From the NCBI GenBank assembly GCA_027485615.1, contig JAIXQS010000011.1:1-64000 (forward strand): a stretch of 64,000 bases of DNA. The letters run 5' to 3'. Positions 44,433 through 53,063 of the stretch are shown one piece after another. Source of the stretch: Verrucomicrobiaceae bacterium (GTDB lineage Bacteria; Verrucomicrobiota; Verrucomicrobiia; Verrucomicrobiales; Akkermansiaceae). The position numbers and the translations under genes are program-made. A model generated the notes under the pieces. That model worked only from the letters and a program-made list of their open reading frames with translations. It had not been told where the DNA came from and searched no databases. The number at the start of each line of letters is the position of its first letter. The stretch's first letter is position 1.

Positions 44433-45230
44433 ATGAGCCTGCAGGTGGTCGTGAATTTCCGCGTGGTCGATGAGACCTCGGACTGGGTGGTCGTGGATAA
44501 ACCCGCGCCGCTCATCGTCCATCCCGCAAACAACAAGCCGGAGCCGACCTTGCTCGGCGGGCTGGAAAACCTCTATTCCTTCGAGATGGAGAACGGCGCG
44601 TGCCTGGGGATTGTCACCCGCCTCGACCGCGAGACGAGCGGGCTGGTGCTGGTCGCGAAACACACGGCCGCGGCAAGGGAACTGGGAATGATCTTCGAAC
44701 GCCGCGAGGCGCGGAAGGAATACCTCGCCATCGTGAAAGGCTGGCCGGCGGAGGAGGAATGGGTTTGCGATGCGCCGATCATTCGCGCCGGGGAGATCGG
44801 GCTGTCGGAAATCTGGGTGCGGCAGGTGGTGGATGCGCGCGGCAAGGAATGTTCCACTAGGTTTATCGTGGAAAGCAGGTTTTTGCGTGATGGCATGGGG
44901 TTCGCACGGGTGCGGTGTTTTCCCGAAACGGGCCGGATGCACCAGATCCGCGTTCATCTCGCGGAGAGCGGATTTCCCATCGCCGGCGACAAGCTCTACT
45001 CGGGCGACGGCTCGGAATACCTGGAATGGATGGAGCAGGGCTGGAACAAGGGCTTGGCGGAAAAGCTCATCCTGCCAAGGCACGCGCTTCATGCGAGCCG
45101 CTTGGGCATCAATTGGCAGGGAGAGGAAATCACATGGGAGGCTGAACTCGCGCCGGATCTCGTGGATTTCACCGAGGGAAAACCCGTGGATTTCGCCGAA
45201 GGCGTTGTCAACTGGAGCCGGAAAGGATAG
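44433..45230 (+). CDS. RluA family pseudouridine synthase
   Basis: 265 aa. Catalytic Asp in the RluA signature TRLDRETSGLVLVAK near residue 68; KEYLAIVKG and GRMHQIRVHLAESGFPIAGD are the other family blocks. No S4 domain, so it belongs to the shorter RluA/RluC-like subgroup acting on 23S rRNA or tRNA. Ends 9 bp before the Nif3-like gene; likely one transcript. Confidence 0.88.
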   Translation: MSLQVVVNFRVVDETSDWVVVDKPAPLIVHPANNKPEPTLLGGLENLYSFEMENGACLGIVTRLDRETSGLVLVAKHTAAARELGMIFERREARKEYLAIVKGWPAEEEWVCDAPIIRAGEIGLSEIWVRQVVDARGKECSTRFIVESRFLRDGMGFARVRCFPETGRMHQIRVHLAESGFPIAGDKLYSGDGSEYLEWMEQGWNKGLAEKLILPRHALHASRLGINWQGEEITWEAELAPDLVDFTEGKPVDFAEGVVNWSRKG

Positions 45231-45239
45231 GGCTGGGTC

Positions 45240-45995
45240 ATGGCGGATTTGAAAGAGATTGTGGCGTTCCTGGATGCGGAGCTGAGGCTTTCCGAGATCA
45301 AGGATTATCCCGGCGCGATGAACGGCCTACAGCTTGAGAACGACGGCACCGTGGATCGCATTTTTTCCGCCGTGGACGCCTCGCTGGCGGTGGTGGAGGA
45401 AGCGGCCGCAGCGGGGGGCGGCTTGCTTCTCGTCCATCACGGGATGTTCTGGCAGGGCGCGCAGCCGATCACCGGCGCATTCCACCGCAAGATCAGCGCT
45501 GCGATTCGCGGCAACCTCGCGATCTATTCCGCGCACCTGCCCCTCGATTGGCATCCCGCCCACGGTAACAACGTTCTTTTGGCTAAGGCCATCGGCTTGC
45601 GGGAAATCTTCCCCATTCTGGAAAAGGACGGTTGGCCCACAGGTGTGGCGGGCTTGTGGGAAGGCAGTCGGGGAGATCTCGTCAAAGCCACCTCTGCAGC
45701 CGTGGGACGCGAGGTCACAGTTTGCCCCGGCGGTGCCGATCAGATCCGCAAGGTCGCAGTCATCACCGGCGGAGCCGGCTCGGAAGTTGTGAAAATCGCC
45801 GAACTAGGCCTGGACGCATTCGTGTCAGGCGAGGGCCCCCACTGGAGTTTCATCGAGGCGGAGGATCGACGGATCAACGTGCTTTACGCCGGTCACTACG
45901 CCACCGAGACATTCGGGGTAAAAAGCCTCGGCGCTCGAATTGGCGGGCGTTTCGGAATCGAAGCCAAGTTCATCCAGCAATCAGCTGGTTTATGA
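45240..45995 (+). CDS. Nif3-like dinuclear metal centre protein
   Basis: 251 aa, the short YbgI/Nif3 form. Metal ligands visible in LLLVHHGMFW (HHG), SAHLPLDWHPAHGNN and the C-terminal AGHYATETFGVK (GHYATE). Often annotated GTP cyclohydrolase I type 2 by homology, but the true activity is unknown. Start ATG 45240. Confidence 0.9.
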   Translation: MADLKEIVAFLDAELRLSEIKDYPGAMNGLQLENDGTVDRIFSAVDASLAVVEEAAAAGGGLLLVHHGMFWQGAQPITGAFHRKISAAIRGNLAIYSAHLPLDWHPAHGNNVLLAKAIGLREIFPILEKDGWPTGVAGLWEGSRGDLVKATSAAVGREVTVCPGGADQIRKVAVITGGAGSEVVKIAELGLDAFVSGEGPHWSFIEAEDRRINVLYAGHYATETFGVKSLGARIGGRFGIEAKFIQQSAGL

Positions 45996-46125
45996 ATCAT
46001 TGGATGGGCCGGATTCGGGCCCAGTGTCGGTTTCGGCAGATGGAATTCATCCAAGGCTCGGTTTAAAAAATGTCAAAAAAAGCTTGTGTAAGCAGCCGCT
46101 TTCCATGAAGTTTATCCCTGACGAA

Positions 46126-46199
46126 GCGGGCATAGCTTAGTGGTAAAGCGCTATCCTTCCAAGTTAGACATGCGGGTTCGATTCCCGCTGCCCGCTCCA
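46126..46199 (+). tRNA. tRNA-Gly(TCC)
   Basis: Acceptor GCGGGCA (46126-46132) pairs with TGCCCGC (46189-46195), discriminator T, encoded CCA 46197-46199. D-arm AGCTTAGTGGTAAAGC, T-arm with GGTTCGATTCC. Anticodon TCC at 46158-46160 in loop CTTCCAA. The anticodon stem CTATC/GTTAG has one T-T mismatch (positions 30-40). 74 nt. Confidence 0.92.
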
Positions 46200-46232
46200 C
46201 CCCCCCAAAATCTGTATCAAACCAACAATCCG

Positions 46233-46925
46233 ATGAAAACAAGCATCCTCGCCTCCGCACTCGTCCTAACTCTGCTACTCGGACTAACCCCTACGGCGGA
46301 CGCCGGCGGTAGACGGGGGAGCTCAAACCAGTCTGGCCCCGCAAACTCTGCCGCAGCTGCCAAGGCGAAAGCCGAAGCGGCAGCCAGGGAGCAAAAGGTC
46401 AATCAGGTCAAAGCCGACCTCAAAGTAGCAATTGCAAATGATCCTACCAATGCCGCTAAGTACACCGCCGCCGCAGTTCAAATCTTGGGCATAGACACGA
46501 AGACAAGGGCCGGCCAAGGTGAGCTCTCCTCAATTCAAGCTACCGCCAATGCCGCAGTCAGACGCACCGATTCATACAAGTCCATGACACGGGCGCAAAA
46601 GAATTCGACCATAGCCAGTATCATCACGGAATCCCGGGCAGCGGTGGGTACAGCTCCTACGTTCGCTACGATCACTTCGAACGTAGCTCCGACAAATCCG
46701 CTGAACTTCCCGAATACACTGGAAATTTCTAACCCGCTAATCGCAGCGTCCGTAGCAGGTATTTTGGGAGATAACACGGCACCTGCGGGCTCACGCGCAG
46801 CGGCACTGTTCGCGGGCTTGGGTTTCCCAAGTGGAACCAATTTCACCACCAACCCGGGATCGGACGGCACCATATCAATCATTGTGAATCCTCCGGTTGT
46901 CTCCAATCCTAGCCCACAATCCTAG
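46233..46925 (+). CDS. Secreted hypothetical protein of the EPS export block
   Basis: 230 aa. Signal peptide MKTSILASALVLTLLLGL with cleavage near TADAGG. Mature protein: an Ala/Lys/Glu-rich helical stretch (AAAAKAKAEAAAREQKVNQV), then a Ser/Thr/Asn/Pro-rich C-terminal half with little predicted structure. No family recognised. ATG 46233 chosen because of the signal peptide; in-frame sequence upstream overlaps tRNA-Gly. Immediately precedes the outer-membrane barrel gene, so a periplasmic EPS accessory role is possible. Confidence 0.6.
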   Translation: MKTSILASALVLTLLLGLTPTADAGGRRGSSNQSGPANSAAAAKAKAEAAAREQKVNQVKADLKVAIANDPTNAAKYTAAAVQILGIDTKTRAGQGELSSIQATANAAVRRTDSYKSMTRAQKNSTIASIITESRAAVGTAPTFATITSNVAPTNPLNFPNTLEISNPLIAASVAGILGDNTAPAGSRAAALFAGLGFPSGTNFTTNPGSDGTISIIVNPPVVSNPSPQS

Positions 46926-46985
46926 TCAATTAAAGTAGCTAGGACCGACAAACTTTTACTAGAAATCATCCCCCCCCTATCATTC

Positions 46986-48227
46986 ATGAAAAAGAAATAC
47001 TCCCGAATTTTATTGAGCTCCGCTATGCTCACGGCAAGCTTCGCGAACGCTGCTGACCTCTATAAAGCAGACCCTGAAGCAGATGCAAGCATTCCCTTGA
47101 AGTGGTCCGTGGGTCTCGATGCGGTTTGGGATGACAATACGAATCCGGGTGGTGTTACCGACGGGGACGAAACATTCGCTCTCAGCCCGTTCACCGGTCT
47201 GTCGTATGCATCCGTCGATCCGCAGACAACCATCGCCCTTTACTCCCGTCTCGGCATGATTTACTACATCGACGAGCCGGAATCCCCGACTTCCGACGAT
47301 TCCTACATAAATTCACGCGTGGGCTTCGACTTGGCGCACCGCTTTGACGAGCGTCTCCGCTTCAGTTCCCGCAATAGCCTGTCTTACGAGCTCGAGCCTG
47401 ACTACTCCCAAGGCGTCACGACATCCCGCCAATCCGGTGAATATCTGTTTTATTCGACAGACAACGCCCTCGGATACCGCTGGACGGAGCGCTTCGGCAC
47501 ATACACCGGTATCACACTCACCGGTGTTGCTTATGACGATAGCGTGGCAAATGCCGACCGTGATTCTTATACCGCTTATAACCAACTTCGTTACCAGTTT
47601 TCGCAACAGACTGTTTTAACTGGCAGCTACCGTTTCTCCCAATCCGCCGGTTCCGGTCTTGCATCGGATAGCCAAGACCAATACTTCATTTTTGGCGCAG
47701 AACACCGCGTCAGTGCTAGTTCGACGATCGTCGGCGGCGCTGGCCTCCAGCTCCGGGAGGTTGACAACACTGCCTCGGACAGTACCGCCAATCCATATCT
47801 GGAATTCTCGATGAACACCCAGCTCAACGAAGCCTTCAACTACAGCTTGTTTGTCCGCTACGGTGCCGAGGATTACGATACATTGGTCAGTGCTCCGGGC
47901 ATCGTCCCACTCATTGAGTTCGAAAGCAAGATGACTCTCAGGTTAGGCGTGACGACACAGTACCGTGTCTCACCCACCTTGAAATTTTTCGGTGGTCTGA
48001 ACGTGATCAGCGCTTCGTTCGAGGAAGGGAGAACCGCAGACAACTTGTTCACCCCTGTGGCCGACCAGGATGAAACCTTGCTCAATGTCAGCATTGGTTC
48101 TGCGGTCAATTTTACCGAAAGCCTTATCGGAACCCTCACTTATAATTTCACGAATTCCGATTCAGACCTCGCCGACCGGACCTACGACCGCAGCACGGTC
48201 ACAGCCGGTCTTCGTATGGAATTCTGA
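46986..48227 (+). CDS. Outer-membrane beta-barrel protein
   Basis: 413 aa. Signal peptide (ILLSSAMLTASFANA), then repeated amphipathic beta strands ending in aromatic residues (LDAVWDDNTNP, TIALYSRLGMIYYIDEP, QTVLTGSYRFSQSAG) and a C-terminal TAGLRMEF that ends in Phe, the usual barrel-insertion signal. Resembles the barrel proteins encoded with Wzc/Wza in PEP-CTERM/exosortase EPS loci. Base use here is less GC-biased than elsewhere. Terminator follows at 48281. Confidence 0.8.
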   Translation: MKKKYSRILLSSAMLTASFANAADLYKADPEADASIPLKWSVGLDAVWDDNTNPGGVTDGDETFALSPFTGLSYASVDPQTTIALYSRLGMIYYIDEPESPTSDDSYINSRVGFDLAHRFDERLRFSSRNSLSYELEPDYSQGVTTSRQSGEYLFYSTDNALGYRWTERFGTYTGITLTGVAYDDSVANADRDSYTAYNQLRYQFSQQTVLTGSYRFSQSAGSGLASDSQDQYFIFGAEHRVSASSTIVGGAGLQLREVDNTASDSTANPYLEFSMNTQLNEAFNYSLFVRYGAEDYDTLVSAPGIVPLIEFESKMTLRLGVTTQYRVSPTLKFFGGLNVISASFEEGRTADNLFTPVADQDETLLNVSIGSAVNFTESLIGTLTYNFTNSDSDLADRTYDRSTVTAGLRMEF

Positions 48228-48280
48228 GCACGCGTTGCGTAGTGTTAGTTTTCTAAATACCTTTAAATATAAAAATGTCT

Positions 48281-48312
48281 CTCGCGGTGAAAGTCACCGC
48301 GGGAGCCTTTTT
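48281..48312 (+). terminator. Terminator-like hairpin
   Basis: CTCGCGGTGA (48281-48290), loop AAG, TCACCGCGGGAG (48294-48305), then CCTTTTTC. Lies between the barrel and kinase genes. Confidence 0.75.
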
Positions 48313-48344
48313 CTTTAATCATTGAATCAGTCAGCCGAAGTTCT

Positions 48345-50504
48345 ATGAACCAGTCCCCTCAGCAACAGGAAGCATCATTGCACGCCATTGATTACTGGCA
48401 AGTTATCAAAAACCGCTACGGCGTTATCTTGCTTACACTGCTCCTTGTTTTCATGACCGCATCGGTCATCACTTACGTGATGCCGAAAAGGTTCGAGAGC
48501 TTCGCTACGATCGAAGTGAAGCCGCGCGAAAGAACCATTGACCCGCTTGGCGGAATGATGGGATCCAGCGGCCCTACTATGACCGCACAGTTTTTCGGTA
48601 CTGAATTCGAGAAGATCAAGAGCCGTAATTCCCTAAGCCGGGTGATCGACAACCTGGATCTGACAAATAGATGGTCGACGGATCGTGAAACGGTTCTAAG
48701 CATATTGAAGGGTATCGTAGGCACGGAGAATATCAGGGGCACTGACCTTATCCAGATCAGGGTTCGCCATACAAACAAGGAAGACGCGAGGGATATCACT
48801 GCCGAAGTCGCACGGTCATATAAAGAATACCGAATTGATCTTGAGGGCAAGACCCAGGATAAAGGCGTGAATGAAATCAGAAAGGCCGTGCGCCTCCAAG
48901 AAGACAAGGTGGAAGAGCGCAGAAAGGTCCTCACCACCATCAGTCGTACGAAGGATATCATCTACTACGGAGATCCGGAAATGTCCCGTGGCGGCGGCTT
49001 CGAAGAGGATTCGGAGGCCACCCATGCACTCAATACCTGGGTGCAGCTTGAGGATGAGAGGATGGACCTGGAATCCCAGGTTCAAAACCTTTTGAAGTAT
49101 GATAGCGAAGCCCTGTTAATTTATGCAGCAGGCTTGGACCTTCCTGACAATATCATCAAATCCTTGTATCCGCAATATCTCGAACAGATGAGGGAGATTG
49201 AGGGATTGAAAGCCGGTGGTTTGGGTAATCGGCATCCTACAATTCTTTCGAACCTTCGCATAATGGAGCGCACCAAGGAACAACTGGATGAGGGAGTGGT
49301 CAATCTTCGCTCCCGCCTTCAGGGAAACCTTGAACTGGTGAAGGAACGCTTGGAAAAGGTCGAGGTCAGAAAGCGTCAGACAAAAAAAGATGCCCTCGAG
49401 CGCAGCATCGACACCACTGACTACGTGGACGCCAAACGTGACTTCGAAACGGATCAAGCTCTCCTTGAGCAGATGAAAATCAAGCTCATGACGGAAGAAA
49501 TCGTAGGTGATCTTCCCAACGAGACTATTGTTGTGCACGATGATCCGGTGATCTCTGACTCACCGGTCAGCCCGAACGTGACCTTGAATCTTGTCCTTGG
49601 CGCAGTTGTGGGTCTTGTTTTCGGAGTCGGCATAGCATTTTTCCTCGAGTACCTCGATACGTCGGTCAAGAGCCTCGAGGATGTGGAGCGCTATCTGCAG
49701 GTGCCCGTTCTTGCGGTAATTCCAAAGGACGTCGGAGTGCTCCATAAGCAGAACGGCATGAGCCCTGATGCAGAGGCCTACAGAATCCTTCGCACTAACA
49801 TCGAGTTCAACCGCAAGAATCCAGAGGACAATGCGATCACTGTGGTATCCGGCGGTGCCGGCGAAGGCAAATCGACCACGCTTGTCAACCTCGCATATAT
49901 ATGCGCCCAAGGTGGCTACACGACCCTGATGATCGACGCCGATCTTCGTCGCCCCAGGCTGCACACATTCTTTGACATCAACAATGCGGTGGGCTTGACC
50001 AATTTCCTGACTACGGAACTGATGTTGGAAGACGTCATCCTCCAGACGCCTGTTGATAACCTATATTTCATGCCGTCCGGTATTCTTCCCGCTGATGCGG
50101 CTGGCATTCTCAATTCCCGCCGCATGTCCGAACTCATTCAGGATGTCAAACAGCGCTTTGACTTGGTTCTTGTGGATAGTCCACCAATTCTGGGCGTGAG
50201 TGACGCTTCTGTCCTGGCCAGCGAGGTTGATCTAACCATGATTGTTGTTCAACATCGCAAGCTGCCAAGAAACATGCTCATGCGCGTGAAGCAAGCAGTG
50301 GAGAATGTGGGTGGTCACGTTATCGGCGTCGTTCTTAATAACGTCGATGTGCGGAGTGACAGCCAATACCAATACTACACGAGTTACTACACTTACTACG
50401 CCCCCGCCGAGTCTCAGATCGGCCCCCCCGTCGTATCCAGCGCTAAAAACTCACAACAGACCGTTTCTGCTGTCCCTGAATCGAAGGAAAATGATTTGTA
50501 CTGA
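48345..50504 (+). CDS. Wzc-type polysaccharide co-polymerase and tyrosine autokinase
   Basis: 719 aa. Wzz domain with two flanking helices (about 28-48 and 408-430), a long coiled-coil periplasmic region between them, then the BY-kinase domain: Walker A GGAGEGKSTTLVNLAY (about 502-511), Walker A' TLMIDADLRRPRL (about 526) and Walker B LVLVDSPPILG (about 608). The C-terminal Tyr cluster YQYYTSYYTYY (about 673-685) is the autophosphorylation tail. Controls EPS chain length and export with the Wza-like protein downstream. Confidence 0.93.
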   Translation: MNQSPQQQEASLHAIDYWQVIKNRYGVILLTLLLVFMTASVITYVMPKRFESFATIEVKPRERTIDPLGGMMGSSGPTMTAQFFGTEFEKIKSRNSLSRVIDNLDLTNRWSTDRETVLSILKGIVGTENIRGTDLIQIRVRHTNKEDARDITAEVARSYKEYRIDLEGKTQDKGVNEIRKAVRLQEDKVEERRKVLTTISRTKDIIYYGDPEMSRGGGFEEDSEATHALNTWVQLEDERMDLESQVQNLLKYDSEALLIYAAGLDLPDNIIKSLYPQYLEQMREIEGLKAGGLGNRHPTILSNLRIMERTKEQLDEGVVNLRSRLQGNLELVKERLEKVEVRKRQTKKDALERSIDTTDYVDAKRDFETDQALLEQMKIKLMTEEIVGDLPNETIVVHDDPVISDSPVSPNVTLNLVLGAVVGLVFGVGIAFFLEYLDTSVKSLEDVERYLQVPVLAVIPKDVGVLHKQNGMSPDAEAYRILRTNIEFNRKNPEDNAITVVSGGAGEGKSTTLVNLAYICAQGGYTTLMIDADLRRPRLHTFFDINNAVGLTNFLTTELMLEDVILQTPVDNLYFMPSGILPADAAGILNSRRMSELIQDVKQRFDLVLVDSPPILGVSDASVLASEVDLTMIVVQHRKLPRNMLMRVKQAVENVGGHVIGVVLNNVDVRSDSQYQYYTSYYTYYAPAESQIGPPVVSSAKNSQQTVSAVPESKENDLY

Positions 50505-50554
50505 TTAGACCAGTTGTATCCCAACTACCAAATTAATTAACGCCTGTCATCCAT

Positions 50555-51130
50555 ATGAACATACTACGTTTAAAAATATTTACAACATTCGCAGTTGTAT
50601 TTCTATCACTCATCAGCCCCTCGCTATCTCAAATCGAAGCTGGAACGTCTGTACAGATTGCAATTATGGGTGTGCCAGGTGATGAAAAAGGAAAAATCGA
50701 TGCAATGTATCCGGTTTCCGAGAGCGGCACGATAAACCTGCCATTCATCGGAACCATGAGAGCTGCCGGGCTCCGTCCTGAGGCGTTGGCTGCATCCATA
50801 CAGAATGCTTACAAATCTGCTGAGATTTATACAGACCCCACAATCCAAGTCGTTTGGACAACCGAAGCAGGTGGCGTGAGGTCTCAAGTTGTACACGTGG
50901 GTGGGTTCGTCAGAAAAACAGGCCCTATTGCTTTCCAAAGAAATCTGACAATCTGGCAAGCAGTCCAAGCGGCCGGTGGTCCCAGCGAATTCGGCAGTCT
51001 GAGACGTGTGAAGCTCTATCGATCGGGTAGGACTCAAACCTTCGATATTGAAAACGCCCAGTTTAAGCAAATTCCCCTCCAGCCGGATGATACTTTGGAA
51101 ATACCAGAGAAAAATATTTGGGGAGGTTGA
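50555..51130 (+). CDS. Wza-like polysaccharide export protein
   Basis: 191 aa. Signal peptide (FTTFAVVFLSLISPSLS), then a polysaccharide export (PES) domain with YPVSESGTINLPFIGTM and a following SLBB-like segment (VHVGGFVRKTGPIAF, TIWQAVQAAGGPSEFGSLRR). Forms a periplasmic/outer-membrane channel ring with the Wzc partner upstream. No lipobox Cys is seen at the signal cleavage site, unlike Wza of E. coli, and it lacks the C-terminal barrel helix, so the separate barrel protein may complete the pore. Confidence 0.87.
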   Translation: MNILRLKIFTTFAVVFLSLISPSLSQIEAGTSVQIAIMGVPGDEKGKIDAMYPVSESGTINLPFIGTMRAAGLRPEALAASIQNAYKSAEIYTDPTIQVVWTTEAGGVRSQVVHVGGFVRKTGPIAFQRNLTIWQAVQAAGGPSEFGSLRRVKLYRSGRTQTFDIENAQFKQIPLQPDDTLEIPEKNIWGG

Positions 51131-51183
51131 TGCATTGCAACTCTCTCAGGACGTAAGATTTTTGTGCATAATTGGTGATTGCC

Positions 51184-51861
51184 ATGAAAGCACTGTTCAG
51201 CTGGATGTTATCATGCACTTTGATGCCATGTTTTCTTTACGGTCAGGAGTCCCCTTCGGACAAGCTGTTTGAAGGGTTAGGCTCCGAAGAATTCATCATT
51301 AGGGAAGGAGCTCAGGCAGAGTTGCTCGCATGGGCTCTGAAGAGTCCCCAATTTGCAACACCGAAAATCCTCAAGTTATTCCAAGAGGATAACGATCCAG
51401 AAGTTAGGAAGCGTGCGCTTGAGATTCTGAAGGGGCTCGGCAACATAGATTATCTTTCCGATGGGCAAGGTTACCTCGGCATCCTGATGGAGGAGGAACC
51501 CCTCGATGCGGCGCAGGGTGGCCAAGTGCGGTTCGGCATCAGGGTGCTGGATGTAATGAAAGGCAGCCCGGCGGAGCAAGCGGATCTTAAGATAGGAGAC
51601 CTGATTGTTTCGCTTGATGGCAAAGGATGGGAAGCTGCCGGTGCCGTGACGATGTTCAGAGGTGCCGTGGCGGCGAAGAAGCCTTTGGCGGAGGTAACCC
51701 TCATGGTACAAAGAGCCCAAGGCGACCCTATCGGCATTACCGTGAAGTTAGGAAAACGTCCCATACCCGACTTGTGGGCTGGGGGTGATTTGGGGTTGCT
51801 TGAGCAACAGGCAAAAGAACTGCACTTCAAGCAATGGCTCAAGAAACAGCAGGAAGAGTGA
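51184..51861 (+). CDS. Secreted PDZ-domain protein
   Basis: 225 aa. Signal peptide (FSWMLSCTLMPCFLYG), a helical HEAT-like stretch (residues about 25-85: LKSPQFATPKILKLF, DNDPEVRKRALEILKGLG), then a PDZ domain about 100-190 with GYLGILME, SPAEQADLKIGDLIVSLDGK. No protease domain. Probably a scaffold in the envelope, perhaps for the EPS exporter before it. ATG 51184 preferred over TTG 51172. Ends exactly where the convergent RluE-like gene ends. Confidence 0.75.
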   Translation: MKALFSWMLSCTLMPCFLYGQESPSDKLFEGLGSEEFIIREGAQAELLAWALKSPQFATPKILKLFQEDNDPEVRKRALEILKGLGNIDYLSDGQGYLGILMEEEPLDAAQGGQVRFGIRVLDVMKGSPAEQADLKIGDLIVSLDGKGWEAAGAVTMFRGAVAAKKPLAEVTLMVQRAQGDPIGITVKLGKRPIPDLWAGGDLGLLEQQAKELHFKQWLKKQQEE

Positions 51862-52440
51862 TTAGCGCGTACCTGCGACTTTAGCGCGCTTGATTTCTTC
51901 GTCGTCCAGGTTTCTCCAAGTTCCGGGGACAAGCAACGGATCCGAAAGAGCACCGATTTCGATGCGAACCAGCCTCAGGGTTGGGTGTCCGACCGCGGCA
52001 GTCATGCGTCTGACCTGGCGGTTTTTTCCTTCCGTGAGTTTAATCTGTATCCATGTGTCGGGGATCTCCTTTCGAACGCGGATCGGCGGCTCGCGGGGAG
52101 GAACCTCCGGACGGGGAGCCAGAATTGTGGCTTGGCAGGGTAAGCAACGGTGACCGCGGATAGTGATGGAACCCATCCTGAGTCGATTGATCGCGGAAGC
52201 GTCCGGGATCCCTTCGACCTGCACTAGATATGTGCGGGGATGCGCGTGCTTTGGATTGAGTAAACGGTCATTCAGCCCGGATTCATCGGAAAGGAGGAGC
52301 AAGCCTTCAGAGTCCATATCCAACCTGCCGAGCGGATAGACGTTTTTTGGAAACCCAAAGTCCGCTAGTGTGCGCTGTCCGGGCTGGTCGGGCGTGAACT
52401 GGCAGAGGACTCCGTATGGCTTGTGGAATGCGATAACCAT
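51862..52440 (-). CDS. rluE: Small RsuA/RluB/RluE-family pseudouridine synthase
   Basis: 192 aa. The catalytic LGRLDMDSEGLLLLSDESGL motif, N-terminal IAFHKPYGVLCQF, and TEGKNRQVRRMTAAVGHPTL. Lacks an S4 domain, as RluE does, which modifies 23S rRNA U2457 in E. coli. The gene symbol is a best match. Start ATG 52440. A bidirectional hairpin at 52476 separates it from trxA. Confidence 0.85.
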   Translation of the reverse strand: MVIAFHKPYGVLCQFTPDQPGQRTLADFGFPKNVYPLGRLDMDSEGLLLLSDESGLNDRLLNPKHAHPRTYLVQVEGIPDASAINRLRMGSITIRGHRCLPCQATILAPRPEVPPREPPIRVRKEIPDTWIQIKLTEGKNRQVRRMTAAVGHPTLRLVRIEIGALSDPLLVPGTWRNLDDEEIKRAKVAGTR

Positions 52441-52475
52441 GAAGCATGAAATGGATGCGACGTGTGCCAAAGGCA

Positions 52476-52506
52476 AAGGCTCCGGGGATGCATCCGCCGG
52501 AGCCTT
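52476..52506 (-). terminator. Terminator-like hairpin downstream of trxA
   Basis: AAGGCTCCGG (52476-52485) pairs with CCGGAGCCTT (52497-52506). On the minus strand it follows the trxA stop by 20 bp and runs into TTTGCCTTTGG, a weak T-rich end. Confidence 0.6.
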
Positions 52507-52525
52507 GAACAGATTCCCGTCAATC

Positions 52526-52846
52526 TCAGGTGAGTGCGAGGAGCTTCGCCTTGAGCTGTTCCTTGGTGACGTTTGCTCCGACGATCTGATCCTTCACTTC
52601 TCCGTTCTTGAAGAAAAGCAGCAGGGGTATGGAGCGAACGTTATACTTCACGGCCAGCTCGCGGGCGTCGTCGACATTGACCTTGGCGACTTTCGCATGG
52701 CCATCCATCTCGCCTGAGAGCTGCTCAAGAATGGGCCCGATCATTTTACAAGGGCCGCACCACTCCGCCCAAAAATCGACTAGCACGGGTTGGGTGGAGT
52801 CGATTACTTCTGATTGAAAATTCGCTTCAGTAACGGTGATTGCCAT
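52526..52846 (-). CDS. trxA: Thioredoxin
   Basis: 106 aa. Classic active site DFWAEWCGPCKMI with Cys30 and Cys33, cis-Pro loop SIPLLLFF. General disulphide reductase; recycled by TrxB (not in window). Start ATG 52846 gives MAITVTEANFQSEVID, the family N-terminus. Confidence 0.96.
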   Translation of the reverse strand: MAITVTEANFQSEVIDSTQPVLVDFWAEWCGPCKMIGPILEQLSGEMDGHAKVAKVNVDDARELAVKYNVRSIPLLLFFKNGEVKDQIVGANVTKEQLKAKLLALT

Positions 52847-52852
52847 GCGGAG

Positions 52853-52881
52853 AATCTGAAACCTGTTATGCACCGCGTCAA
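52853..52881 (-). promoter_or_regulatory. Candidate leaderless promoter for trxA
   Basis: Minus strand: TTGACG (52881-52876), 17-bp spacer, CAGATT (52858-52853). Only six bases remain before ATG 52846, so transcription would begin at or next to the start codon. Confidence 0.4.
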
Positions 52882-52962
52882 GGGTGGGCACAAAAAACCT
52901 CCGCTCCTTTTTCCGTAGTCCGGAATCGGGGGCGGAGGTAGAGCAAGCGCGGTGGCCGTAAG

Positions 52963-53040
52963 CTATTGGAGAGCCGCTCCGGTGATGGAAAGATAGAGGA
53001 CGATCCCTGCAATGAACGTGTTGATGATGCCTAGTATCAT
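52963..53040 (-). CDS. 25-residue single-helix microprotein
   Basis: ATG 53040 to TAG 52963. Almost wholly hydrophobic (MILGIINTFIAGIVLYL at the start), ends GAALQ: one transmembrane helix. 23 bp downstream of the Pro-rich membrane protein on the same strand, so possibly its partner. No Shine-Dalgarno motif seen. Could be chance. Confidence 0.35.
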   Translation of the reverse strand: MILGIINTFIAGIVLYLSITGAALQ

Positions 53041-53063
53041 AGTGGTGTTGTTTGTTGAGATTT

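Noticed and set aside
46060..46125. Minus-strand TTGACA box upstream of the tRNA as a promoter
   Set aside because: It would drive transcription into the 3' end of the Nif3-like gene; no gene there to serve.
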